From Vreelandella neptunia (GTDB taxonomy: Bacteria; Pseudomonadota; Gammaproteobacteria; Pseudomonadales; Halomonadaceae): a stretch of DNA of 64,000 nt. Both the position numbers and the translations under genes were made by a program. Where the stretch lies: contig NZ_CP140255.1 of the NCBI RefSeq assembly GCF_034479615.1, positions 2,976,001-3,040,000 on the forward strand. The letters run 5' to 3'. Within the stretch, counting starts at the first letter, position 1. Each line of letters starts with the position of its first letter. This document shows positions 51,216 to 60,095 of this stretch, one piece after another. Under the pieces are notes generated by a model. The model did not search any database, was not told where the DNA came from, and was given only the letters and a program-made list of their open reading frames with translations.

Positions 51216-52268
51216 ATGGATCTACCTATAAGCCCAGGCTTATTAATAAGCCTCATTATTGTCGTGATCGCGGTTCTGATCATTTCCAAGGGCCTGATTA
51301 TAATTCGCCAATCAGAAGTGATGGTGGTTGAGCGCCTAGGTTCGTTTCACCGCGTCTTAGAAAGCGGCATTAACATCATTATTCCGTTTATCGAACAGCC
51401 CCGCGCAATCACCATGCTGCGTTATCGCAAAATGGGTGAGGACTATACCGCCATCACCACCGACGAAACCCGCATCGACCGCCGCGAAACGGTCATGGAT
51501 TTCCCCGGTCAGCCGGTCGTTACCACGGATAACGTCACTGTGCGTATCAACGGTGCGCTCTACTACCAAATTATCGACCCTAAGCGCGCCGTCTATGAGG
51601 TAGAGAATATGAGCCAGGCCGTCGAAGTACTGGCGAAAACCACGCTGCGCTCGGTGGTCGGCAAAATGGAGCTGGATAAATTGTTTGAGTCTCGGGCTGA
51701 AGTGAATAACGAAATACAGGCAGCCATGGAAGAGCCTGCGTCTAAATGGGGGGTCAAAATATCCCGTGTCGAAGTGCAGGACATCGCCATGCCGGAAGAA
51801 GTGGAAACCGCTATGCGCCTGCAAATGGCCGCCGAGCGTAAGCGCCGTGCCACCGTGACCGAAGCTGAAGGTGAAAAATCAGCGGCGATTGCCATGGCCC
51901 AGGGCCAGCGTGAATCTTCAATTCTTAATGCTCAAGGTGACAAAGAGTCAGCTATTCTGCGCGCCCAGGGTGAGCAGGAATCGATTAAACTGGTGCTTAG
52001 TGCCATTGGCGATAGCGAAGAGAATAAGCGCACCGTAGTGGGCTACCTGCTCGGTCAGAGCTACATCAAGGTATTACCCAATATGGCGAGAGATGGCGAG
52101 CGGGTATTTGTGCCCTACGAATCCTCTGCCCTGCTTGGCTCTATGGGCATGTTCCGAGAAATGGCCGGTTCGCCGGAGGACACTGTGGCTAATCACCTTA
52201 AAAAAGGCCACACCAATGAGAACAATCTTCGCAGCGGAATCGTCGGCGGCGCGGCAGGCGGCAATTAA
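51216..52268 (+). CDS. qmcA: SPFH/Band 7 membrane scaffold protein (QmcA-like)
   Basis: A 350-residue stomatin/paraslipin-type protein. An N-terminal membrane helix (about 8-30) is followed by the SPFH domain (RQSEVMVVERLGSFHRVLE to ISRVEVQDIAMP) and a long coiled-coil with repeated Ala-Gln-Gly-Glu units (AMAQGQRESSILNAQGDKES). It forms large cages around membrane proteases such as FtsH in E. coli. AAGGAG is at the right distance from the ATG at 51216. It forms an operon with nfeD. Confidence 0.92.
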   Translation: MDLPISPGLLISLIIVVIAVLIISKGLIIIRQSEVMVVERLGSFHRVLESGINIIIPFIEQPRAITMLRYRKMGEDYTAITTDETRIDRRETVMDFPGQPVVTTDNVTVRINGALYYQIIDPKRAVYEVENMSQAVEVLAKTTLRSVVGKMELDKLFESRAEVNNEIQAAMEEPASKWGVKISRVEVQDIAMPEEVETAMRLQMAAERKRRATVTEAEGEKSAAIAMAQGQRESSILNAQGDKESAILRAQGEQESIKLVLSAIGDSEENKRTVVGYLLGQSYIKVLPNMARDGERVFVPYESSALLGSMGMFREMAGSPEDTVANHLKKGHTNENNLRSGIVGGAAGGN

Positions 52269-52368
52269 CGCTGTAGTGATTAATAATGACTGCTTGAGCG
52301 TTTAAAAAGTACTATTTCAATACGACCATGCTTAGTGCTATTAATATTGTTGGTATAAAGCACGATTC

Positions 52369-52392
52369 GGCTGGGGCGAAAGATCCCCAGCC
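52369..52392. other. Hairpin downstream of the nfeD/SPFH operon
   Basis: GGCTGGGG and CCCCAGCC form a perfect 8-base stem with a CGAAAGAT loop. A T-rich stretch (CAGCTTTTTTT) follows about 20 bases later, so it may stop transcription, but it is not a classic terminator. Confidence 0.5.
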
Positions 52393-52531
52393 ACAACGTT
52401 TTAACCCCTCAGCTTTTTTTGAGTGATGGGAGATCGCCATCGCCTAAAATAAGTACTTGCTTATTCGTGCTCCAGCCCTTGTGTATGAACAAGATAGAAG
52501 CGCTGGCTAGTAGAAGTATTATGATTAAGAG

Positions 52532-54346
52532 GTGAGTACGACCATCATGCTGCCACGCTGGCTTGTCCTACGTCACTATGCTCAGCTACTTCTACTATTG
52601 GTCATCCTGGTGATGCTTCCAAGTAGCCTCCAAGCTGCTGCTCAGCCACAGCCTCTTCAGAGCTGGGAGTATCGCTGGGGCGACTCGCCTTCCGATGCCG
52701 ATGGACGTCCTGAATGGCTGCTAAGCGACTCAACAGGGTGGCAGTCGATTGACTCTCCTTCTAACCCTCCCGGGCGCGACGGGCACGAGCACCTCTGGTT
52801 ACGCACTACAGTGCCCGCCGGAGACTGGAACGACCCAGTCCTCTTTATCACCAGTATCAATTTGATTGGGCAAGTTTATCTAGGTGATAAACTTATCTAT
52901 CAATATGGTGAATTTGACGATCATGGCAAAGGCGATTTTGCAGGATGGCCATGGCACATGATTGACCTACCAGAAGATGCTGTCGGCCAGACGCTCACCT
53001 TTCGCTTTTACTCTTACTACACCAGTATTGGCTTATGGGGCCAAGTCCAGGTAATGGAGCGCATAGAGGTTCTTAAGCAAGTTATCCATGACTCTGCTCA
53101 GGATCTCGGCGTCAGCGCGTTGGTCTTGGTACTCGCTATCCTGGCCACCATTTTCGCGTTAATAGGCCCCGAACGTCGCGGTTTCGGGTCTATTGCGTTG
53201 TTTGCCTACGCTTCAGGGCTGATGCTACTTGCGGAGACTCCAGCACGCCAATTCATTGCCGATAACCCATTGGCCTGGGACACACTACGTGCGGGTAGCT
53301 ACTACACCTTGCCGGTGGCCTTAGGACTATTGCTCAGCTACTGGCTGGAAGGCACCGCAAAGCGCTGGATAACGCACTTATGGGTTATCCATTTAATATA
53401 TCTGGTGCTGGCCATTGGATTGGTTCAATTGGGGATGGTGAGCCTGTCATTAACCTTCCCCATTTTTGATGTGATGCTGGCCGTATCGCTCCCGGTAATG
53501 CTGGCACTTGCGCTCATGCGTTTTCAACGGCTAACCCTTGGACAACGGCTTCTGGTAGTGAGTTTTACTTTTTTTGCCCCGCTGCTGCTAGCCGATATGG
53601 CGGTAGCCCACGGTTTTGTGGGCTGGCGCAGTGTGCCCTTGAGCTACGGCACACTGGCGTTTTCTTTGGCTAACGCGGCTATTTTTCTGTGGCACTACCG
53701 GCATACACAGCAACAGCTTGCCACGGCCAATGAGACCCTTGAGCAGCAGGTAGCGGCGCGCACCGCCGATCTCGACCGGTTAGTTCAAGAGTTGGAAGGA
53801 CTTTCACGCAAAGACCCGTTAACAGGCCTGCACAACCGACGCCATTTCGACACAGCATTCGAACACCAGTGCCAACGCGTTAAGCAGCATGCCAGCCAAC
53901 TTTCCGTGTTGATGCTGGATGTGGATCACTTCAAACAGATTAACGACGATTTTGGACACGACGCAGGTGATGCCGTGCTTGTTGAAATCGCTCTATTATT
54001 GCGACGTAACTTAAGAGATTCGGACGTGATCTGCCGCTTTGGGGGCGAAGAATTTATTGCCTTGCTACCCGCTACCTCTCTCATCGCTGCAGAGACACGC
54101 GCCAAGGCATTGTTAACCTCCATCTCTAATCAGGCATTTGTCCATCAAGGAGCCCCTCTTCGGAAAATCACGCTTTCCTGCGGTGTCGCAACGTATCCTG
54201 ATCACACTCAAGACCCTAAGAAATTGCTACGACTTGCCGATGAAGCACTTTATCAAGCCAAGCACAGCGGCCGTAACCGCTGTGTAGTATGGGAAGATAC
54301 GCTTGAAGAGCAGGGATTCATGTTCGGTAAACAGCAGCCTCAATAA
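52532..54346 (+). CDS. 7TMR-DISM type membrane diguanylate cyclase
   Basis: A 604-residue membrane sensor. A signal-like N-terminal helix (LLLLLVILVMLPSSLQAAA), a periplasmic carbohydrate-binding-like 7TMR-DISM domain (about 35-170), seven hydrophobic helices (about 185-400), a short coiled-coil, then a GGDEF domain with active GGEEF (RFGGEEFIALL). Synthesises c-di-GMP in response to an unknown external ligand. The GTG at 52532 and the ATG at 52547 are both possible starts; neither has an ideally spaced ribosome site. Confidence 0.9.
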   Translation: MSTTIMLPRWLVLRHYAQLLLLLVILVMLPSSLQAAAQPQPLQSWEYRWGDSPSDADGRPEWLLSDSTGWQSIDSPSNPPGRDGHEHLWLRTTVPAGDWNDPVLFITSINLIGQVYLGDKLIYQYGEFDDHGKGDFAGWPWHMIDLPEDAVGQTLTFRFYSYYTSIGLWGQVQVMERIEVLKQVIHDSAQDLGVSALVLVLAILATIFALIGPERRGFGSIALFAYASGLMLLAETPARQFIADNPLAWDTLRAGSYYTLPVALGLLLSYWLEGTAKRWITHLWVIHLIYLVLAIGLVQLGMVSLSLTFPIFDVMLAVSLPVMLALALMRFQRLTLGQRLLVVSFTFFAPLLLADMAVAHGFVGWRSVPLSYGTLAFSLANAAIFLWHYRHTQQQLATANETLEQQVAARTADLDRLVQELEGLSRKDPLTGLHNRRHFDTAFEHQCQRVKQHASQLSVLMLDVDHFKQINDDFGHDAGDAVLVEIALLLRRNLRDSDVICRFGGEEFIALLPATSLIAAETRAKALLTSISNQAFVHQGAPLRKITLSCGVATYPDHTQDPKKLLRLADEALYQAKHSGRNRCVVWEDTLEEQGFMFGKQQPQ

Positions 54347-54366
54347 CCACTCCTGGTATTGGTGAA

Positions 54367-55689
54367 TCAAGCAGCCCCCGTCGCAAGAAAGTGATCGATA
54401 AACACAGCGTAATCCTGCTCTGTGCAGTCAGCATAAGCCACCGCCAGTGTCGAAACCACCTCAACAAACAGGTCTTCACGTCCTTTTAATCGTTGGCCAA
54501 CGGCCTTGGCAAAGCGCGTTGCGTCACCCTGGTTAAGCGCCTGGGCACCGCGCAGGTGTTCACGGGCGAGAATTTCCCCCCACTGCTGTGCCAACTTCCG
54601 GTATGACTTACCGCCAGAGAGTTTATGGGTGGGAAAATCTTTCTTGAACGGCGAGCGCTCGCGCACCGAAAACACCTTTCCGTTCATGGTTAGCCAACCG
54701 AGATAGGCGTCTGGGTGCTCGGCAATGGCGTGAAAAGCAGCTGCGTGGCGGATGGCTTCGTTAGGAAACAGCTTACGCCACGCCTGCTGCTGGTTTTTAT
54801 CCATTAATCGAAATGCTTCTGGCGGCACCTGCTCTTTGACATCCAGGATAATGTCATCGTGCTCGTGCTCAACGCCGCCCTCAATCAAGACGTAATAACG
54901 TTCGACACCCAACGAACCGGTGCCAGCATCCAAACGCCGTGCCGTATCTTTGACACGAAAATGGTGGGGATCACTCTCTTTAATAGCGTGCTGCAGCGTT
55001 TGCTGGTACTCCTGCTCAATTAAGCGGCGCAATTGGCTGGCCACATCCGCCGGCAGGTTAGCGAGCTTGCCAGGCCGTTCGGCGAACTGGCGTCCTTGCT
55101 GCTCATCAAGGGTCGTCCACTTTTCGAGCATGCGAGCACGGCTCTGCTTATCGGCCACTTTACTCATAAAGGGCTTAAGCAGTCCCTTTGCGCTTTCAAG
55201 GGTCACTGCGTGCACAGGATTGCTATCAACGTGCTCAGCCAACGTTTGGTAATAGCCCTTTATTAACTTTTTAAGCGCTTTATCAATCGCTTTTGGATCC
55301 AGCTCAGCATTTTCACGAGCATCTAATACGACGCTGATAGCCAGCCGCCACAGATCATATTGGTAGTCGCCAATCAGCGCATCATCAAAATCATCCATGC
55401 CGTAGCGCACTTGATCATCGTGGTGACCATAGGCACCAAAGTTGTAAACGTGGGCGTCGCCCTGTAGCCAGGTTTGGGTTTCCGGCCAGCCGCCAAACAG
55501 GGCAAAGCGCCAATCGTGCCATACATCATTCCAGTACAAATGGTTACTGCCGCGGAAAAAGCGATAGGGCGACGCAGCCATTTTGGCGTACTTGGCTTGG
55601 CGGGTGGCCGTTGGCAAGGCGTTATTCGCCTGATGGGTTGCCTCAATCACCCGCTGAGGGCGGTTATGTCCAGTCAATGCATGACTCAT
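54367..55689 (-). CDS. DUF2252 family protein
   Basis: A 440-residue soluble protein of DUF2252, distantly related to aminoglycoside phosphotransferase and protein-kinase folds. Recognisable blocks are MAASPYRFFRGSNHLYWND, WLQGDAHVYNFGAYG, the DFDDALIGDYQYDLWRLA catalytic-loop-like region, and GTGSLGVERYYVLIEG. The frame opens at 55815, but similarity starts with the ATG at 55689 (AAAGGC upstream). It lies 76 bases after the sodium symporter gene on the same strand. No function is known. Confidence 0.88.
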   Translation of the reverse strand: MSHALTGHNRPQRVIEATHQANNALPTATRQAKYAKMAASPYRFFRGSNHLYWNDVWHDWRFALFGGWPETQTWLQGDAHVYNFGAYGHHDDQVRYGMDDFDDALIGDYQYDLWRLAISVVLDARENAELDPKAIDKALKKLIKGYYQTLAEHVDSNPVHAVTLESAKGLLKPFMSKVADKQSRARMLEKWTTLDEQQGRQFAERPGKLANLPADVASQLRRLIEQEYQQTLQHAIKESDPHHFRVKDTARRLDAGTGSLGVERYYVLIEGGVEHEHDDIILDVKEQVPPEAFRLMDKNQQQAWRKLFPNEAIRHAAAFHAIAEHPDAYLGWLTMNGKVFSVRERSPFKKDFPTHKLSGGKSYRKLAQQWGEILAREHLRGAQALNQGDATRFAKAVGQRLKGREDLFVEVVSTLAVAYADCTEQDYAVFIDHFLATGAA

Positions 55690-55765
55690 CGAATTGCCTT
55701 TATTGATGCAAAAAAAACACGTTGATACAAAGGTAGTCGATAACCATGAATAGATTAAGTCAGCC

Positions 55766-57259
55766 TCACACCGTAGCTCTAGATCCCCGCTGGGTAAAAC
55801 CTCGTGGGGCGGCAATACGAAAGAAGCGCTCCACCACCTCAGCGTGAGTAGCAGGGGTCATCAATGAGACGGCGACAAAAACCGGCAGATTGAGCATCAG
55901 CCCCCAGAACCCCGCGTGAATGCCCATTGGGTGTGGCCAAAGAGTCGTAAACACCACGGTAATCAGAAAGCCCGCCACGATGCCCACCATTACGCCCAAG
56001 CGAGAAGCCCGCGGCCAGAAGAACATACCGATAAAGGCAGGCAGCACCTGAGAGGCAAACCCAAGACCCACTAACAGAATCATTACCAAGCTGCCGGGCT
56101 CGGCAATGGCGAGGGGGGCGACCACGAAGAACATAATGGGCAGAATCAGCAGTCGCGCAAGTTTGCCAGTAACGCCATCCGAGAGTTTTAACACCGGCTG
56201 AAGCACATCTTTGCTGAGCGACAGCGATACTGAATGAATAAACGGCTCGCTGGAAGACATAGAGGCCGCCAGAGTACCCGCGCCGAGCAACCCGACTAAT
56301 ACCACCGGCAAGTGCTGTATGGCGTACTCAAGCACCACGGTATCGGCTCGGTCCAGCTCAGGAAGCGAAAAAATACCGATAAAGCCGACAACCACCATGG
56401 GCAGAATCACCACGTAGTAAGTGGGCAACCACGTCGCACTGCGACGAATAGTACGTGCCGAGGAGGCGCTCATCCACTGCGTCCATACCGGTGGCATAAA
56501 CGAGAACATGGAAACGATAATAGAGGTCGTCCAGAAGCTAAAGCTCATATCGCCGCCAGCGCCTGGCAGGGTGAGAAACTCGCTATGCTCGGCCTGAATA
56601 CGTTCGAACACGCCAGCAAAACTCAGCCCGCCTGTAGCGCTGTGCACTGCCCAAAGGCCAACGGCCCAGGCGACGATCAACATCAACACGCCTTGAAAGG
56701 CATTGGTGCGTCCAATCGCCCGCTGACCGCTGGCGTAGAGATAGACCGCAATACAGGCCAGCACCAGCACGACCCCCAACCAAATCGGAATCAAACCGCC
56801 ACTCATCACAAACAAAATATACGCTGAGCCAATGGTTTGCAGTACTGCGTAGGCAATGGAGCCAATCGCCATGACAATTGCCGCCAGTGCGCCCAGTGCG
56901 GGGCTCTGGTAGCGGTCAGCAATGGCGCTTGCCTGAGTTACGTGACCAAACTGCTCACCGAACTGCCACACTTTAGGGCCGAAATACCACGCGACCAGCG
57001 CTAGATACGAGAGATAAATCGCCACATAAAACACCGCTACCCCTTTGGAATAAGCCCACCCGGGCGCTCCCATAAAGGTGTAAGCACTCACACTACCGGC
57101 GGCAATCAGCAGGTAGAGCGTCACCGGCCCCATGCTGCGGCCCGCCACGCCCCACTCTTCCAAGCTATTCATGGAACGCCCTGCTCTGGCGCGTAGGCCA
57201 ATCACCATGGCAATGGCGACATAGGTCAAGGTAATCAACAGTGGCCAAGGGCTATTCAT
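55766..57259 (-). CDS. Sodium:solute symporter (MctP-like)
   Basis: A 497-residue inner-membrane transporter with about 13 hydrophobic helices, of the sodium:solute symporter family (GVAGRSMGPVTLYLLIAAG is the N-terminal signature; SMSSSEPFIHSVSLSLSKDV the sodium-site region). Paired with a DUF3311 protein, it resembles monocarboxylate (MctP) or pantothenate-type carriers, so lactate, pyruvate, acetate or an amino acid are candidate substrates. The ATG at 57259 overlaps the DUF3311 gene by eight bases; an upstream frame to 57277 is less likely. Confidence 0.9.
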   Translation of the reverse strand: MNSPWPLLITLTYVAIAMVIGLRARAGRSMNSLEEWGVAGRSMGPVTLYLLIAAGSVSAYTFMGAPGWAYSKGVAVFYVAIYLSYLALVAWYFGPKVWQFGEQFGHVTQASAIADRYQSPALGALAAIVMAIGSIAYAVLQTIGSAYILFVMSGGLIPIWLGVVLVLACIAVYLYASGQRAIGRTNAFQGVLMLIVAWAVGLWAVHSATGGLSFAGVFERIQAEHSEFLTLPGAGGDMSFSFWTTSIIVSMFSFMPPVWTQWMSASSARTIRRSATWLPTYYVVILPMVVVGFIGIFSLPELDRADTVVLEYAIQHLPVVLVGLLGAGTLAASMSSSEPFIHSVSLSLSKDVLQPVLKLSDGVTGKLARLLILPIMFFVVAPLAIAEPGSLVMILLVGLGFASQVLPAFIGMFFWPRASRLGVMVGIVAGFLITVVFTTLWPHPMGIHAGFWGLMLNLPVFVAVSLMTPATHAEVVERFFRIAAPRGFTQRGSRATV

Positions 57260-57479
57260 GGTCGTCTCGCTCCACAATGCGGTTGCCGATCAGCATCACC
57301 ACTACGCAGGCAAAAATCACCAGGTAGCTCCACACCATTAACAGAGGCAAGCCCATCACTAAGGTGGCCCTGTTTACCCAACCAATCACCGGCCACGTTC
57401 CCGCCAGCACCAGCACCACAAACGCAATTAACAGCCCCCAGCCCGCCCGGGAGGTAGGCAGTACCCATAATCGTCGCAT
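57252..57479 (-). CDS. DUF3311 small membrane protein
   Basis: A 75-residue protein with two transmembrane helices, ending in a charged tail. Small DUF3311 proteins accompany sodium:solute symporters of the MctP type and may stabilise them. It precedes and overlaps the symporter gene (55766-57259) by eight bases. Confidence 0.87.
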   Translation of the reverse strand: MRRLWVLPTSRAGWGLLIAFVVLVLAGTWPVIGWVNRATLVMGLPLLMVWSYLVIFACVVVMLIGNRIVERDDHE

Positions 57480-57553
57480 GGGTGTTCCCCTTAGTGATTT
57501 GATGACTGCTTTTAAACGCTAACCCCTCACTTTACACACGGGGTTTCTGTTCA

Positions 57554-58030
57554 TCACTGGTCTAACTGCCTCGCCATTACCGTAACGTGCTCTCTCCGAT
57601 ACTCAATGTTTTCCTCACCCTGCCATCCCAGCCGTCGATACAGAGCCTGCTGATCAGGGGTATAGAGATATAAGCGACCAAAACCACCCGCAGTTGCTTC
57701 GGCTTCCACTCGGCGTACCAAGGCAGAGGCAATGCCCTGCCCCCGCCATTCGGGTACGACAAATACGGAGGCAAGCCAGGGGGTAAGTTCGCGGCGTGTG
57801 CTCATGTCATCGGCAATGAGGCTAGCGGTACCAACAGGGGTTTCGTTTTGTATCGCCACAAAAATGGAAGGCACGCCAGCCTGGCCACATTTGGCTTTAG
57901 TGCGCTCAATGGCTTGTTCTAGTGTGAGCCCAGGATGCAAATGGCCCCAGGCGGAGAATGTCCAACCTGCGACGACTTCAGCATTAGGGTCTTCAGCTCT
58001 TAACCGCTGGAGGGTGATATCGCTTCGCAT
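57554..58030 (-). CDS. GNAT-family N-acetyltransferase
   Basis: A 158-residue acetyltransferase. The acetyl-CoA pyrophosphate loop is VPEWRGQGIASALVRRVE and the C-terminal strand-helix LYLYTPDQQALYRRLGW is typical. Substrate unknown. It is separate from the symporter genes. The 200 bases between it and the GST gene hold no gene that I can see. Confidence 0.9.
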   Translation of the reverse strand: MRSDITLQRLRAEDPNAEVVAGWTFSAWGHLHPGLTLEQAIERTKAKCGQAGVPSIFVAIQNETPVGTASLIADDMSTRRELTPWLASVFVVPEWRGQGIASALVRRVEAEATAGGFGRLYLYTPDQQALYRRLGWQGEENIEYRREHVTVMARQLDQ

Positions 58031-58230
58031 AAATGGCGCCTTATCTTATTTAGCACAAGCGAATACAGTAGCGATATATGGGTAGACTGGCCAGCGCCGA
58101 TACCTTCCGCACACGCCGCCAGCCAGAGGCTTCACCACTATTATCTGTCGAAAAACTGCAACCAGATAGAGTTCATCTACCTTGAAAGCAATTGCCAACT
58201 TAATACAAAAGCGGCAATGCACTTAAGCCA

Positions 58231-58866
58231 TTAAACGGACAAAGGCTTCATTTGCTTAGCCAGTTCATCGTCCAGCTCATTGGCCCGCTTGGCTGCTGGC
58301 CTGCTTTCCATACGCTCAATGTACTGCTTGAACACCTCGTTGGGCGGGATGTTCTTCTGCATCGTTTCCCACCAGAGATAACTACTAACCAATATATCTG
58401 CGGCAGTAAACTGATCGCCGCAGATATAAGCGTTTTCACTGAGTGCTTTTTCAAGCGTATTGATACTGTCTTCCACTTGGCCACAGCCGACGGCCTGTGC
58501 GTTGCTGCTGTCGATTTTCCAATCATAAGTCATGGCGCTGGTGGCCATTTCGAACGGGCCTGCCATAAAAAACAGCCAGCGATAATAAACACCACGGTCG
58601 GAAGATTGCGGGGGCGGTGACAGTTTTTTATCTGGAAACTGATCTGCCAGGTACGCGCAGATAGCCGCTACTTCCGTCACCACAGTGTTGCCATGTTTGA
58701 TGGCAGGCACCTTGCCCATGGGGTTGATGGCCAAGTAGTCCTCGGCTTTCATCTCTGAACCATACTCCATCGCCTTTACCGAGTAGGCTATGCCTACCTC
58801 TTCCAGCATCCAGCGCACAACACGCCCGCGAGACATAGGGTGAGTGTAAAACGTTAGCTCTGACAT
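58231..58866 (-). CDS. Glutathione S-transferase family protein
   Basis: A 211-residue protein with a thioredoxin-like N-terminal domain (LTFYTHPMSRGRVVRWML, NPMGKVPAIKHG with the cis-Pro, and the glutathione-binding TEVAAICAYLAD) and an all-helical C-terminal domain (TAADILVSSYLWWE). It conjugates or reduces an unknown electrophile in the cytosol. AAGGAG precedes the ATG at 58866. It is divergent from a WYL-domain regulator that probably controls it. Confidence 0.92.
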   Translation of the reverse strand: MSELTFYTHPMSRGRVVRWMLEEVGIAYSVKAMEYGSEMKAEDYLAINPMGKVPAIKHGNTVVTEVAAICAYLADQFPDKKLSPPPQSSDRGVYYRWLFFMAGPFEMATSAMTYDWKIDSSNAQAVGCGQVEDSINTLEKALSENAYICGDQFTAADILVSSYLWWETMQKNIPPNEVFKQYIERMESRPAAKRANELDDELAKQMKPLSV

Positions 58867-59013
58867 ATTAGGCTCCTTTTTCAGTCAATTTTTCGGTGAC
58901 ATAAGGTACTGCCAGATCAGATTAGTTTGTTAATAGGTGAGAATCCGTCCTAAATAAAAGCAACAATGCATGTTTCTGCAAGATTTTAAAACGGCTTCAA
59001 GAGGAAGACGGTA

Positions 59014-59997
59014 ATGGCAGGCCCCACAACACGCATACTTACGGTGCTTGAGTTGCTGCAGGCTAATGGCCAGATGGGCGGAGCAGAGTTGGCTGAACGC
59101 CTGGGCGTGGATCGACGCACTATACGGCGTTACATTACAGCGCTGGAAGATATAGGCGTGCCGATAGTGACCGAGCAAGGGCGCTACGGTGGCTACCGAT
59201 TGGTGGCTGGCTTCAAGCTGCCACCCATGATGTTTACCGACGAAGAGACGTTCGCCGTTTCTCTAGGCTTAGTGGCCGCCAGCCAACTGGGACTGACGAA
59301 CGCAGCGCCCGCCATTGCCAGCGTACAAGCGAAGCTCGAGCGAGTGATGCCTGCGAATTTAAAAAGCCGTGTTCGCGGTATCAGTGAGACCACTCAGGTG
59401 ATCTTACCCCGGCGTGAACCCAGCCGTGATGACCGCGCCCTTGAGACGCTGACTAAAGCCACAGAGGCCATGCGAACCGTGGGGCTTACCTACCACTCCC
59501 CACAGCATGATCCAGTTGAGCGTCAGATCGACCCTTACGGGCTAGTCTTCCAACAAGGTCGGTGGTATATCGTCGGTTTTTGCCATTTGAGGGCAGCCAT
59601 GCGCTCATTTCGGTTGGATCGTATCAGCGGCGTTCACCAACTCACCGATACCTTCATACGCCCCGCCCACTTCGATGCAGCCGAGTTTTTGAGCGAAAGC
59701 CTCATGTCCTGGGGCCCAACTTATGAAGTATCACTGGTACTACACATCGATCATGCCGTGTCCGCTGACTTTGAGAACCGATTTTTCTGTACAGGATCGT
59801 TCGAGGAGGTTGAAGGTGGAGTACTGCTCAACACCCGAACCGACAGCTTCGAGTGGTTTGCCTATTGGCTGGCACAGCTCCCTTTTCAATTTACCATCCT
59901 CAAACCCGATGGCCTCAAAGAGGCGCTTCGCGAACACGCCAACCATTTACTAGCAAGTTGTGAGAGCGCTTCACCATATCCAACAGATACGCCCTGA
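59014..59997 (+). CDS. WYL-domain (YafY-type) transcriptional regulator
   Basis: A 327-residue regulator: an N-terminal HTH_11 domain (MGGAELAERLGVDRRTIRRYI) and a WYL domain (GLVFQQGRWYIVGFCHLRAAMRSFRLDRI), followed by the WCX extension. WYL domains sense small ligands or nucleic acids. It is divergent from a glutathione transferase gene, so detoxification control is inferred. GAGGAAGACGG precedes the ATG. Confidence 0.92.
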   Translation: MAGPTTRILTVLELLQANGQMGGAELAERLGVDRRTIRRYITALEDIGVPIVTEQGRYGGYRLVAGFKLPPMMFTDEETFAVSLGLVAASQLGLTNAAPAIASVQAKLERVMPANLKSRVRGISETTQVILPRREPSRDDRALETLTKATEAMRTVGLTYHSPQHDPVERQIDPYGLVFQQGRWYIVGFCHLRAAMRSFRLDRISGVHQLTDTFIRPAHFDAAEFLSESLMSWGPTYEVSLVLHIDHAVSADFENRFFCTGSFEEVEGGVLLNTRTDSFEWFAYWLAQLPFQFTILKPDGLKEALREHANHLLASCESASPYPTDTP

Positions 59998-60095
59998 AAC
60001 AGTCTAAAAGCTGGGAGATAATGAAGGCGCTATTCGCCTGATTTTAGGATAAGGCTTCTTAGCCTCTTAGGTGCTAGTCTGTTAATCAAATAACT

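Noticed and set aside
56312..56827. A 171-codon open frame on the plus strand
   Set aside because: It is antisense to the MctP-like symporter; the sense frame has clear transporter features.
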